Part shown: positions 24,073 to 31,826 of the stretch, piece by piece
How positions within the stretch are numbered: the first letter of the stretch is position 1
Layout: the number at the start of each line of letters is the position of its first letter
Origin: Intestinimonas timonensis
GTDB taxonomy: Bacteria; Bacillota; Clostridia; Oscillospirales; Oscillospiraceae
Direction of reading: 5' to 3'
Assembly: GCF_900626145.1 (NCBI RefSeq)
Contig: NZ_LR130817.1
Location: 132,213 to 196,212, forward strand
Length of the DNA stretch: 64,000 nucleotides
Made by a program: the position numbers and the translations under genes
Notes under the pieces: model-generated
What the model saw: only the letters and a program-made list of their open reading frames with translations
The model's database searches: none
Told to the model about the DNA's origin: nothing

Positions 24073-24926
24073 GAGCAAAGGTAAAGTATCATATCATCTA
24101 TCGTCACAGGACAGAGTATCCAGTGGCAGTCATGTGCAAATTCTTTGGAGTGTCCAGAAGCGGCTACTATGCTTTTGTCCATCGCCTAGGCAAGCCAGAA
24201 AAGGATGCGGCTCTTGCGGGGCTCATCGCACAGCAGCGGGAACGCAGCTTCCGCACCTACGGCTACCGGCGGATGTGGCTGTGGCTGAAAAGCCGGAATA
24301 TCTTCTGCAATCCCAAAACTGTGCTGCGAATCATGAAGAAATATGATCTGCTCTCGGAGATCCGCCGCCGCAGGAAATGGCAGCAGATGGGGCGGCAGGC
24401 ACACAAATACAGGAATCTGCTGAACAGGGAGTTCCATGCGGACAAACCTAACAGCAAATGGGTAACAGACATCTCCTACATCCACACCAGGCAGGGTGTG
24501 CTGTACCTTTCCATAATCCGGGACCTCTATGACAACAGCATCATCGCCTACAAGACTGGAACCCAGCAGACAGTGAATTTGGTTCTGGATACCGTTCATC
24601 TGGCAATGAAACAGGAGAAAAAGAGGGTCGCTGCGGAGTTGCAGCTCCACAGCGACCAAGGATTTCAGTACACCTCTGCAGCATACTTCAATCTGACTCA
24701 AGCATACGGAATCACACCATCCATGTCAAGGAAAGGAAACCCGTACGACAACGCCATGGCGGAAAATTTCTTCTCTATCCTCAAAACAGAATGTATTTAC
24801 CGCCACAAACCGGCGACCTTTTCCGAAGCCAATGAGATGATTGACCGCTATATTTACTTCTATAACCATGAGCGCATCCAGTTAAAAACTGGAGAGGCGC
24901 CGCTGGCGCGACGCCTCTCCGCTTAA
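24069..24926 (+). CDS. IS3-family OrfB transposase
   Basis: 285 residues with an rve integrase domain. The DDE residues are visible: D in KWVTDISYIHTRQG, D in LQLHSDQGFQYTS and E in NAMAENFFSILKTECIY; the N-terminal helical domain has SRSGYYAFVHRLGKPEKD and RTYGYRRMWLWL. It starts at a GTG overlapping orfA. No lesions are seen, and the identical copy C suggests recent movement. Confidence 0.92.
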   Translation: MRAKVKYHIIYRHRTEYPVAVMCKFFGVSRSGYYAFVHRLGKPEKDAALAGLIAQQRERSFRTYGYRRMWLWLKSRNIFCNPKTVLRIMKKYDLLSEIRRRRKWQQMGRQAHKYRNLLNREFHADKPNSKWVTDISYIHTRQGVLYLSIIRDLYDNSIIAYKTGTQQTVNLVLDTVHLAMKQEKKRVAAELQLHSDQGFQYTSAAYFNLTQAYGITPSMSRKGNPYDNAMAENFFSILKTECIYRHKPATFSEANEMIDRYIYFYNHERIQLKTGEAPLARRLSA

Positions 24927-24987
24927 AACTTAATCTTTCCTACTAAGGGCTCTTTTTTGTACTGTCCGCACAATCTGGGGCAGTTCA

Positions 24988-25445
24988 CAGCTCCAGGCAG
25001 GCGGGGGCCTTTTTGTATCAGGGGAGAGAGACCGCGCAGGCAGGAGGGCCTCGGTGTACACATTCACTACGCCACTTGGACGCCCATGCCCGTGGCCGTT
25101 CTAGTGCAATTGTTGATGTGATCCCCTTCCTGGCGGCTCGTCCGCCGCAGGAATATCAATCCGTAGAAAGATCCCCTCTTTTTCTGTGTGTGGACTGCTT
25201 CATCAAGGTCGCTATAATATAAGTCCTGGCAGCAGGAAAGAGAGAAACTGAAGAGAGATTTTAGATGTGTATAAATTTTAAAAAATCTGACTGCCCCCCT
25301 ATGCAAAATGGAAAAGTTATATTAAAATAGGTACGACTGAGTAAACTGCGCCGCAGCTCCGGCTGCGGGCTGTTGTGCCGTACCGGGAGGGCATCCCGCC
25401 CGGGTGCGGCCCAGGAATACAAGAATACGGAAGGGGATATTTTCT
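24988..25445 (+). other. Gap between IS3 copy A and pyrH, with split terminator and possible promoter
   Basis: It begins with the 3' half of a hairpin (GCGGGGGCC then TTTTTG at 25001-25014) whose 5' half (AAGCCCCCCG) lies before the IS at 23665-23674. TATAAT at 25213-25218 with TGGACT 16 bases upstream is a possible promoter for the pyrH operon with a leader of over 200 bases. The leader has GC-rich inverted repeats (about 25340-25420). I see no gene. Confidence 0.45.
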
Positions 25446-26168
25446 ATGCCTGAACCGCAGTATAAGCGCATCCTGCTGAAGGTCAGCGGTGAGGCCCTGG
25501 CCGGAGACGCCAGCCGTGGGCTGGATTTTGACGTCATCGGCAGGGTCTGCGACGTGATCAAAAAGTGTAACGAGTCCGGTGTCCAGGTGGGCATTGTGGT
25601 GGGCGGCGGCAACTTCTGGCGCGGCGTGAAGGACGGCGGCGACCGGATGGAGCGCACCCGGGCCGACCACATGGGCATGCTGGCCACCGCCATCAACGCC
25701 CTGGCCATCGCCGACGTGCTGGAGCAGAAGGGCGTGGACGTCCGGGTGCAGACCGCCATCGAGATGCGCTCGGTGGCCGAGCCCTACATCCGCTCCAAGG
25801 CCATCCGCCACATGGAAAAGGGCCGGGTGGTCATCTTCGGCTGCGGCACCGGCAACCCGTTCTTCTCCACCGATACCGCGGCAGTGCTGCGTGCGGCGGA
25901 GATCGACGCCGACGCCATCCTGCTGGCCAAGAACATTGACGGCGTGTACAGCGCCGACCCCAGAAAGGACCCCACGGCAGTGAAGTACGACAGCATCAGC
26001 TATGATGATGTGTTGGCCCAGCACCTGGAGGTGATGGACTCCACCGCCACATCCCTGTCCATGGATAACAAGATTCCCGTCATCCTCTTCGCCCTGAAGG
26101 ACCCCGAGAACATCTACCGGGTGGTCATGGGCGAGAAGGTGGGTACCATCGTCAAGGAGGAGAAGTGA
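25446..26168 (+). CDS. pyrH: UMP kinase
   Basis: 240 residues of the amino-acid-kinase fold. Motifs: [14 protein letters not shown] at the N-terminus, [34 protein letters not shown] and [20 protein letters not shown]. It converts UMP to UDP in the cytoplasm, feeding pyrimidine nucleotide synthesis; the bacterial enzyme is typically activated by GTP and inhibited by UTP. The ATG at 25446 has AAGGGG upstream. It is the first gene of the pyrH-frr-uppS-cdsA-dxr-rseP-ispG-polC cluster, the usual order in Firmicutes, and lies 1 base from frr. Confidence 0.97.
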   Translation: MPEPQYKRILLKVSGEALAGDASRGLDFDVIGRVCDVIKKCNESGVQVGIVVGGGNFWRGVKDGGDRMERTRADHMGMLATAINALAIADVLEQKGVDVRVQTAIEMRSVAEPYIRSKAIRHMEKGRVVIFGCGTGNPFFSTDTAAVLRAAEIDADAILLAKNIDGVYSADPRKDPTAVKYDSISYDDVLAQHLEVMDSTATSLSMDNKIPVILFALKDPENIYRVVMGEKVGTIVKEEK

Positions 26169-26169
26169 G

Positions 26170-26724
26170 ATGAACGAGATCCTGAAGGAATACGACGTAA
26201 AGATGCAGAAGACCGTGGAGGTAGTGCTCTCCGACTTCGCCAGTGTCCGGGCCGGGCGTGCCAATGCTGCCGTCCTGGATAAGATCACTGTGGACTACTA
26301 CGGCAGCCCCACCCCCATCAACCAGGTGGCTGCCATTTCCTCTCCTGATCCCCGTAGCCTGCTCATCAAGCCCTGGGACTCCTCCATTCTGAAGGCCATC
26401 GAAAAGGCCATTCAGACCTCTGATCTGGGCATCAACCCCCAGAACGACGGCACTTCCATTCGTCTGGGCTTCCCACAGCTCACCGAGGAGCGCCGTAAGG
26501 AGCTCACCAAGCAGGTGAAGAAGTACGCCGAGAACGGCAAGGTAGCCATCCGGAACATCCGTCGGGACGCCATGGATAAGCTCAAGGCCAAGCAGAAGAA
26601 GTCCGAGATCACCGAGGACGACTGCAAGGAGTTCGAGAAGGAGCTCCAGGACCTGACCGACAAGCGCTGCAAGGAGCTGGATGACCTCTCCGCCAAGAAG
26701 GAGAAGGAGCTCATGGCGGTGTAA
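26170..26724 (+). CDS. frr: Ribosome recycling factor
   Basis: 184 residues, the standard size. Motifs include VRAGRANAAVLDKITVDYYG, PINQVAAIS and the C-terminal helical KKYAENGKVAIRNIRRDAMD. With EF-G it splits the post-termination ribosome. The ribosome site AAGGAGG lies in the end of pyrH, so translation of the two is linked. A GC-rich hairpin follows the stop. Confidence 0.98.
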   Translation: MNEILKEYDVKMQKTVEVVLSDFASVRAGRANAAVLDKITVDYYGSPTPINQVAAISSPDPRSLLIKPWDSSILKAIEKAIQTSDLGINPQNDGTSIRLGFPQLTEERRKELTKQVKKYAENGKVAIRNIRRDAMDKLKAKQKKSEITEDDCKEFEKELQDLTDKRCKELDDLSAKKEKELMAV

Positions 26725-26750
26725 CGCCCAAACCTTTTGGACATGATAGG

Positions 26751-26773
26751 TGCGGGGCGCTGTGCGCCCCGCA
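26751..26773 (+). terminator. Strong hairpin between frr and uppS
   Basis: TGCGGGGCGC (26751-26760) pairs with GCGCCCCGCA (26764-26773) around TGT, followed by CATCTTT. The T-run is weak, so partial termination or RNA protection is more likely than a full stop. A second GC-rich inverted repeat follows at about 26784-26811. Confidence 0.5.
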
Positions 26774-26844
26774 CATCTTTACTGGCTCCCCGTCCCGTCC
26801 GCGGGGCGGGGAGTTGGCACGAGTAATGGATTTAGGAGGCTGAC

Positions 26845-27591
26845 ATGGCCTTTTTGAAACGCAGGCCCGCGGCGGAAGCCCAGGTGGACTTTGACCATCT
26901 GCCCCGCCACGTGGCCATCATCATGGACGGCAACGGCCGCTGGGCCAAGAAGCGGGGACTTCCCCGCACGGCGGGCCACGCTGCCGGTGCCGAGAATTTT
27001 CGTACCATCGCTACCTACTGCAAGGACATCGGACTGGAGTATCTGACGGTGTACGCCTTCTCCACGGAGAACTGGAAACGTCCGGCGGAGGAGGTCTCCG
27101 CCATCATGGGCCTTTTGAAGAAGTATTTGCTGGAGGCCATCAGCCGCATGGAGCGGGACCGGGTGAAAATGCGCTTTTTCGGCGATCTCTCCCCTCTGGA
27201 CCCCGAGCTCCAGGCCCTGTGCCGGCGGACGGAGGAGATCTCCACCCACTATGAGGGCTGCCAGGTAAACATCTGCCTGAACTACGGCGGCCGGGACGAG
27301 GTGCTGCGGGCGGCCAAGGCCTTCGCGGAGGACTGCGTCCGCGGCGATCAAAAGCCGGGGGATCTGACCGAGGAGACCTTTGGTTCCTATCTCTTCTCCG
27401 ACGGTGTTCCCGATCCCGACCTGGTCATCCGTCCCAGTGGGGAGATCCGGATTTCCAACTTCCTGCTCTGGCAGTCGGCCTATGCCGAATTCTACTTTAC
27501 CGACGTGCTCTGGCCTGATTTTACCAAGGAAGAGCTGAACAAGGCGCTGGCGGCCTATCAGGGGCGCTCCCGCCGGTTTGGAGGCGTGTGA
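26845..27591 (+). CDS. uppS: Isoprenyl transferase (undecaprenyl diphosphate synthase)
   Basis: 248 residues of the cis-prenyltransferase family: AIIMDGNGRWAKKRGL with the catalytic Asp28, GAENFRTI, YLTVYAFSTENWKRP and the C-terminal IRPSGEIRISNFLLWQSAYA. It condenses FPP with eight IPP units to give the C55 carrier for peptidoglycan and other wall polymers. TAGGAGG precedes the ATG by about 7 bases. It is 3 bases from cdsA. Confidence 0.97.
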   Translation: MAFLKRRPAAEAQVDFDHLPRHVAIIMDGNGRWAKKRGLPRTAGHAAGAENFRTIATYCKDIGLEYLTVYAFSTENWKRPAEEVSAIMGLLKKYLLEAISRMERDRVKMRFFGDLSPLDPELQALCRRTEEISTHYEGCQVNICLNYGGRDEVLRAAKAFAEDCVRGDQKPGDLTEETFGSYLFSDGVPDPDLVIRPSGEIRISNFLLWQSAYAEFYFTDVLWPDFTKEELNKALAAYQGRSRRFGGV

Positions 27592-27594
27592 CCC

Positions 27595-28413
27595 ATGGGT
27601 AAACGTATTCTGGTGGCGGTGGTGTGCATCCCCCTCATCTTTGTGATCTTCTTTCTGCTGCCGCCCATCTTCCTGCCCATCATGATCTCGGCCCTCTCCA
27701 TGGTGGCCGTTCACGAGGTGCTCTGGTCCACGGGCTTTGTCAAGAATCCCAAGATCTCCGCCCTCTCCATTGCCCTGTCCGGCGTCATCCCCTTTTGGGT
27801 CTTCATCGGCGAGGGTATGCGCTCTGCCCTGGTGGGCATTTTTCTCTACTTCCTGCTCATCTTTGTGGTGGCTATCTCCAGCCACTACACCGTGACCTTG
27901 GAGAAAATGGGCGGGTCCTTCTTTTTCGCCATGCTCATCCCCTATTTTCTCTCCTCCTTTGTCCGGCTGGACCATCAGCCTTTGGGGGACTACCTTATCC
28001 TCATCCCCCTGGTGGCGGCCTTCACCAGCGATGCCTTTGCTCTCTTTGCGGGCATGGCCTTCGGCAAGCACAAGCTGGCCCCTGAGCTCTCTCCCAAAAA
28101 GACGGTGGAGGGGGCTGTGGGCGGCTTCGTGGGCGCTATCGTGTGCTGCCTCATCTATGGGGCAGTGATGCAGTTCGGCTTCCAGCTCAAGGTGAACTAT
28201 GTGGTCTTTGCCATCTATGGCGCTTTGGGCAGCCTGGTCTCCCAGATCGGTGACCTGTCCTTCTCCTATATCAAGCGGCAGTATGGCCTGAAGGATTTCG
28301 GCAACATTTTCCCCGGCCACGGCGGTGTGCTGGACCGGTTTGACAGCGTGATCTTCTGCGCCCCTCTCATCGAAATCCTGGTCCACTTCCTGCCCGCCAT
28401 TCAGGGGGGCTGA
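27595..28413 (+). CDS. cdsA: Phosphatidate cytidylyltransferase
   Basis: 272 residues with about eight membrane helices. The CTP-transferase signature is at the C-terminal end: SQIGDLSFSYIKRQYGLKDF, GNIFPGHGGVLDRFDSVIF. It makes CDP-diacylglycerol, the precursor of membrane phospholipids. The ATG at 27595 has GGAGG 8 bases upstream inside the end of uppS; 3 bases separate it from dxr. Confidence 0.96.
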   Translation: MGKRILVAVVCIPLIFVIFFLLPPIFLPIMISALSMVAVHEVLWSTGFVKNPKISALSIALSGVIPFWVFIGEGMRSALVGIFLYFLLIFVVAISSHYTVTLEKMGGSFFFAMLIPYFLSSFVRLDHQPLGDYLILIPLVAAFTSDAFALFAGMAFGKHKLAPELSPKKTVEGAVGGFVGAIVCCLIYGAVMQFGFQLKVNYVVFAIYGALGSLVSQIGDLSFSYIKRQYGLKDFGNIFPGHGGVLDRFDSVIFCAPLIEILVHFLPAIQGG

Positions 28414-28416
28414 GCC

Positions 28417-29580
28417 GTGAAAAAGAGAAGCATCTCTCTTCTGGGCTCCACCGGCTCCATCGGCCGACAGACCCTGGATGTAGCCGCCGCTCTGGACCTG
28501 CCGGTCCGTGCCATCACCGCCCACCGCAGCGTCCAGCTGCTGGAGGAGCAGGCCCGGCAATTCCGGCCTGAACTGGCGGTGTGCGTGGATGAGACGGCTG
28601 CCGCCGAGCTGAAGACCCGGCTGGCAGATACCTCTGTCCGGGTCCTCTCCGGGGAGGAGGGGCTCCTGGAGGCCGCTGCTCTGCCTTCCGCAGATACCGT
28701 GGTCACCGCCGTGGTGGGCATCGCCGGACTTCGCCCCACCATGGCAGCCATCCGGGAGGGCAAACGCATCGCTCTGGCCAACAAGGAGACCATGGTGTGC
28801 GCCGGTGAGCTGGTCATGGCGGAGGCACGGCGCTGGGGCGCCGAGATCGTCCCCGTAGATTCGGAGCACTCGGCCATCTTCCAGTGCCTCCAGGGCTGTA
28901 AGGACCGGGGAGAGGTCAAGCGCCTCATCCTCACCGCCTCCGGCGGGCCCTTCTTCGGTTGGAGCCGGGAAGAGCTGGAGGGGGTCACCCTGGAGCAGGC
29001 CCTCAAGCACCCAAACTGGGCCATGGGAGCCAAGATCACGGTGGACTCGGCCACCCTCATGAACAAGGGTCTGGAGTTCATCGAGGCCATGCGGCTCTAC
29101 GAGCTGCCCCCCGAAAAAATTTCCATCGTGGTCCACCGGGAGAGTATAGTCCACTCCCTGGTGGAATACTGTGATAATGCGGTGCTGGCCCAGCTGGGGG
29201 CGGCGGATATGCGCCTGCCCATCCAGTACGCCCTCACCTGGCCGGAGCGGGCTCCCGGCCCGGCGGAGCCCCTGGACCTGCTGACGTGTCCCAGCCTCAC
29301 CTTCCAGGCCCCCGACCCCGAGGCCTTCCCCTGTCTGGCCCTGGCCCTGGAGGCCGCCCGTACCGGCGGTACTGCCACAGCCATCCTTAACGGGGCCAAT
29401 GAGGCGGCAGTGGGACTCTTTTTGGACCGGCGCATCGGCTTCATGGAGATCGCCCGTCAGGTGGCTCAGGCCATGGCTGAGGTCCCGGCAGTCCAGAATC
29501 CCAACTTGGAACAGATCTTTCAGGCAGACCAGGCGGCCCGAGAGGCCGTGGCCCGTGCCAATCCATCGGCGGGGCAGTAA
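28417..29580 (+). CDS. dxr: 1-deoxy-D-xylulose 5-phosphate reductoisomerase
   Basis: 387 residues. The NADPH-binding N-terminus is SISLLGSTGSIGRQTLDVAA; the substrate and metal site is seen in ALANKETMVCAGELVM, VPVDSEHSAIFQCLQG and TASGGPFF, and the C-terminal domain has NGANEAAVGLFLDRRI. It makes 2-C-methyl-D-erythritol 4-phosphate in the MEP isoprenoid pathway; ispG of the same pathway is two genes downstream. The start is a GTG at 28417 with GGGGGG upstream. Confidence 0.97.
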   Translation: MKKRSISLLGSTGSIGRQTLDVAAALDLPVRAITAHRSVQLLEEQARQFRPELAVCVDETAAAELKTRLADTSVRVLSGEEGLLEAAALPSADTVVTAVVGIAGLRPTMAAIREGKRIALANKETMVCAGELVMAEARRWGAEIVPVDSEHSAIFQCLQGCKDRGEVKRLILTASGGPFFGWSREELEGVTLEQALKHPNWAMGAKITVDSATLMNKGLEFIEAMRLYELPPEKISIVVHRESIVHSLVEYCDNAVLAQLGAADMRLPIQYALTWPERAPGPAEPLDLLTCPSLTFQAPDPEAFPCLALALEAARTGGTATAILNGANEAAVGLFLDRRIGFMEIARQVAQAMAEVPAVQNPNLEQIFQADQAAREAVARANPSAGQ

Positions 29581-29595
29581 GGAGAACCGGATCAT

Positions 29596-30681
29596 ATGCT
29601 TTATATCCTCATCGCCATCGTCATCTTCGGCATCCTCATTGCCCTCCATGAGTTCGGCCACTTCATCACCGCCAAGCTATTGGGGGTGCGGGTCAACGAG
29701 TTCGCCATCGGTATGGGTCCCCTCCTCTGGTCTACCACCAAGGGGGAGACCCAGTACTCCCTCCGGGCCATCCCCATCGGCGGCTTCTGCGCCATGGAGG
29801 GGGAGGACGAGGCCACCGACGACCCGGGCAGCTTTTCCAACAAGCCGGGCTGGAAGAAGTTCATCGTCCTGGTAGCCGGCTCTTTTATGAATTTCCTCAC
29901 CGGTCTGGTGCTGCTGTTGGTGGTATACAGCCAGGCGGTGGGCTTTGTTACGCCGGTCATCGCCGGGTTTATGGACGGCTTTCCCAATGAAGGGGCCGAC
30001 GGCCTCATGGTGGGAGACCGCATCCTTTCGGTGAACGGAGAGCGAATCTACACCAAAACGGATATCGATCTCTTTTTTGAACGGGCCGGTGGCGAGGCCA
30101 TGGACCTGGTGATCCTGCGGGATGGGGAGAAGATCGTCCTGGACGACTTTCCCCTGATCCCCCGGGAGTACGATTATGAGGGCCAGACCCGGATGATGTA
30201 CGGCCTCACCTTTGCTGTGGAGGAGGCCACCCCGCTGGTGCGCATCCAGCAGAGCTGGTACACCTCCCTGGACATGGTGCGCATGGTCCGCCTGAGTCTG
30301 GTGGACCTCTTTACCGGTAAGGCCGGGGTGAAGGACATGTCCGGTGTCATCGGCATCATGGACGTGATGGGCCAGGCTGGAGAGGAAGGCGCTCAGGCGG
30401 CTGCGGAGAGCGGCGGCTCCCCCTTCCTGGGGGCGCTCATGAACATCCTCAACCTGTCCGCCTTCATCGCCATCAACCTGGCGGTGATGAACCTGCTGCC
30501 CATCCCCGCCCTGGATGGTGGCCGCATCTTCTTCCTAGTGGTGAACTGGCTCTTTACTCTGGTGACCCGCCGGAAGCTGGACCCCAAGTACGAGGGCTAT
30601 GTCCATATGGCCGGCTTTGTTTTGCTGCTGCTGCTGATGGTGGTGGTGGCCTTTAACGACGTGGTCCGCATTATAACCTAA
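29596..30681 (+). CDS. rseP: Site-2 zinc metalloprotease RseP
   Basis: 361 residues. The zinc site HEFGH is at residues 18-22 in the first membrane helix, a single PDZ domain lies at about 120-185 (GADGLMVGDRILSVNGERIY), and the third metal ligand is in NLLPIPALDGGRIFF. The family cleaves transmembrane regulatory proteins, such as anti-sigma factors, inside the membrane. It is 15 bases after dxr, the common order. Confidence 0.95.
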   Translation: MLYILIAIVIFGILIALHEFGHFITAKLLGVRVNEFAIGMGPLLWSTTKGETQYSLRAIPIGGFCAMEGEDEATDDPGSFSNKPGWKKFIVLVAGSFMNFLTGLVLLLVVYSQAVGFVTPVIAGFMDGFPNEGADGLMVGDRILSVNGERIYTKTDIDLFFERAGGEAMDLVILRDGEKIVLDDFPLIPREYDYEGQTRMMYGLTFAVEEATPLVRIQQSWYTSLDMVRMVRLSLVDLFTGKAGVKDMSGVIGIMDVMGQAGEEGAQAAAESGGSPFLGALMNILNLSAFIAINLAVMNLLPIPALDGGRIFFLVVNWLFTLVTRRKLDPKYEGYVHMAGFVLLLLLMVVVAFNDVVRIIT

Positions 30682-30752
30682 ACATTGACTTCAGCCGGCG
30701 GAGTTGGCCTTCCAGCTCCGCCGGCCATACCTGTTTTTAGGAGGCAGCGTAC

Positions 30753-31790
30753 ATGAGCAAGCAGATTCTGGTGGGGGGCGTACCGGTGGGCGGCGGCGCC
30801 CCGGTGACCATCCAGTCTATGTGCAACACCCGCACCGATGACGTGGACGCCACCGTGGAACAGATCCTCCGGCTGGAGGAGGCGGGGTGCGAGATCATCC
30901 GGGTAGCGGTGCCCGATATGGCGGCGACAAAGGCGGTGGGCGCCATCAAGGAGCGCATCCACATCCCCCTGGTGGTGGACATCCACTTCGACTACAAACT
31001 GGCCCTGGAGTCGGTGGCTGCCGGCGCCGACGCTGTGCGCATCAACCCGGGCAACATCGGCGACGCCGACCGGGTGAAGACGGTGGCCCAGGCTTGCGCC
31101 GGGAAAAACATCCCCATCCGTATCGGCGTCAACGGCGGCTCCCTGGAAAAGGAGTTATTGGCCAAGTACGGCGGCCCCACCCCCGAGGCCCTGGTGGAGT
31201 CTGCCTTCGGCCACATCAAGCTCCTCAACCGCTGGGACTTTGACGACATCTGCGTCTCCCTCAAGACCTCCAGCGTCCCCGGCACCATCGCCGCCTACCG
31301 GAAGATGGCCGCCGAGAGCGACTACCCCCTCCACGTGGGACTCACCGAGGCGGGCACCCCCCGGATGGGGGTGCTGAAGTCCGCCGTGGGCATCGGCGGC
31401 CTGCTGGCACTGGGCATCGGCGACACCATCCGGGTGTCCCTCTCCGCCGACCCGGTAGAGGAGGTCTACGCCGCCCAGGATATTCTGCGGGTGGTGGGCC
31501 TCCGGAAGGACGCCCCTGAGCTCATCTCCTGCCCCACCTGCGGTCGGACCAAGATCGACCTCATCGGCCTGGCCAACGAGGTTGAGGAGCGGCTGCGTGC
31601 CGTCCGCAAGCCCATCACCGTGGCCGTCATGGGCTGCGTGGTCAACGGCCCCGGGGAGGCCCGGGAGGCCGATGTGGGCATCGCCGGTGGTGACGGCGTG
31701 GGTCTCCTCTTCCGAAAGGGGGAGATCGTGAAAAAGGTGCCCCAGGCGGAGCTGGTGGACGAGCTCTTCCGCCTCATTGATACCCTGTGA
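30753..31790 (+). CDS. ispG: (E)-4-hydroxy-3-methylbut-2-enyl-diphosphate synthase
   Basis: 345 residues, the short bacterial form of GcpE: an N-terminal TIM barrel (MCNTRTDDVDATVEQILRLE, VVDIHFDYKLAL, RINPGNIG, IRIGVNGGSLEKEL) and a C-terminal [4Fe-4S] domain with CPTCGRTKIDL and VMGCVVNGPGEARE. It performs the second-last step of the MEP pathway. TAGGAGG precedes the ATG by 9 bases. Confidence 0.97.
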   Translation: MSKQILVGGVPVGGGAPVTIQSMCNTRTDDVDATVEQILRLEEAGCEIIRVAVPDMAATKAVGAIKERIHIPLVVDIHFDYKLALESVAAGADAVRINPGNIGDADRVKTVAQACAGKNIPIRIGVNGGSLEKELLAKYGGPTPEALVESAFGHIKLLNRWDFDDICVSLKTSSVPGTIAAYRKMAAESDYPLHVGLTEAGTPRMGVLKSAVGIGGLLALGIGDTIRVSLSADPVEEVYAAQDILRVVGLRKDAPELISCPTCGRTKIDLIGLANEVEERLRAVRKPITVAVMGCVVNGPGEAREADVGIAGGDGVGLLFRKGEIVKKVPQAELVDELFRLIDTL

Positions 31791-31826
31791 ATCTGACAAA
31801 CCCCTGGAGAAGGAGCCGAAGCGGCC

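Larger units (their letters stand above)
23680..24987 (+). mobile_element. IS3-family element, copy A, 1308 bp
   Basis: Ends TGAACAGATCCAGTAAAAAC (left) and TGAACTGCCCCAGATTGTGC (right, reverse complement) share TGAAC and an inner CGGACAGT. CAGC occurs directly outside both ends (23676-23679 and 24988-24991), a 4-bp target duplication. The left end carries a strong hairpin (23707-23728 with 23738-23757) ending right at the orfA start codon, which would block transcription entering from outside. Copy C at 60756-62063 encodes identical proteins; copy B at 54665-55932 is a diverged relative. Confidence 0.9.

Noticed and set aside
26779..29661. A 960-codon open frame on the minus strand opposite uppS-cdsA-dxr
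   Set aside because: High-GC antisense shadow of well-identified genes; Gly/His/Asp-rich composition, no ribosome site and no domain.
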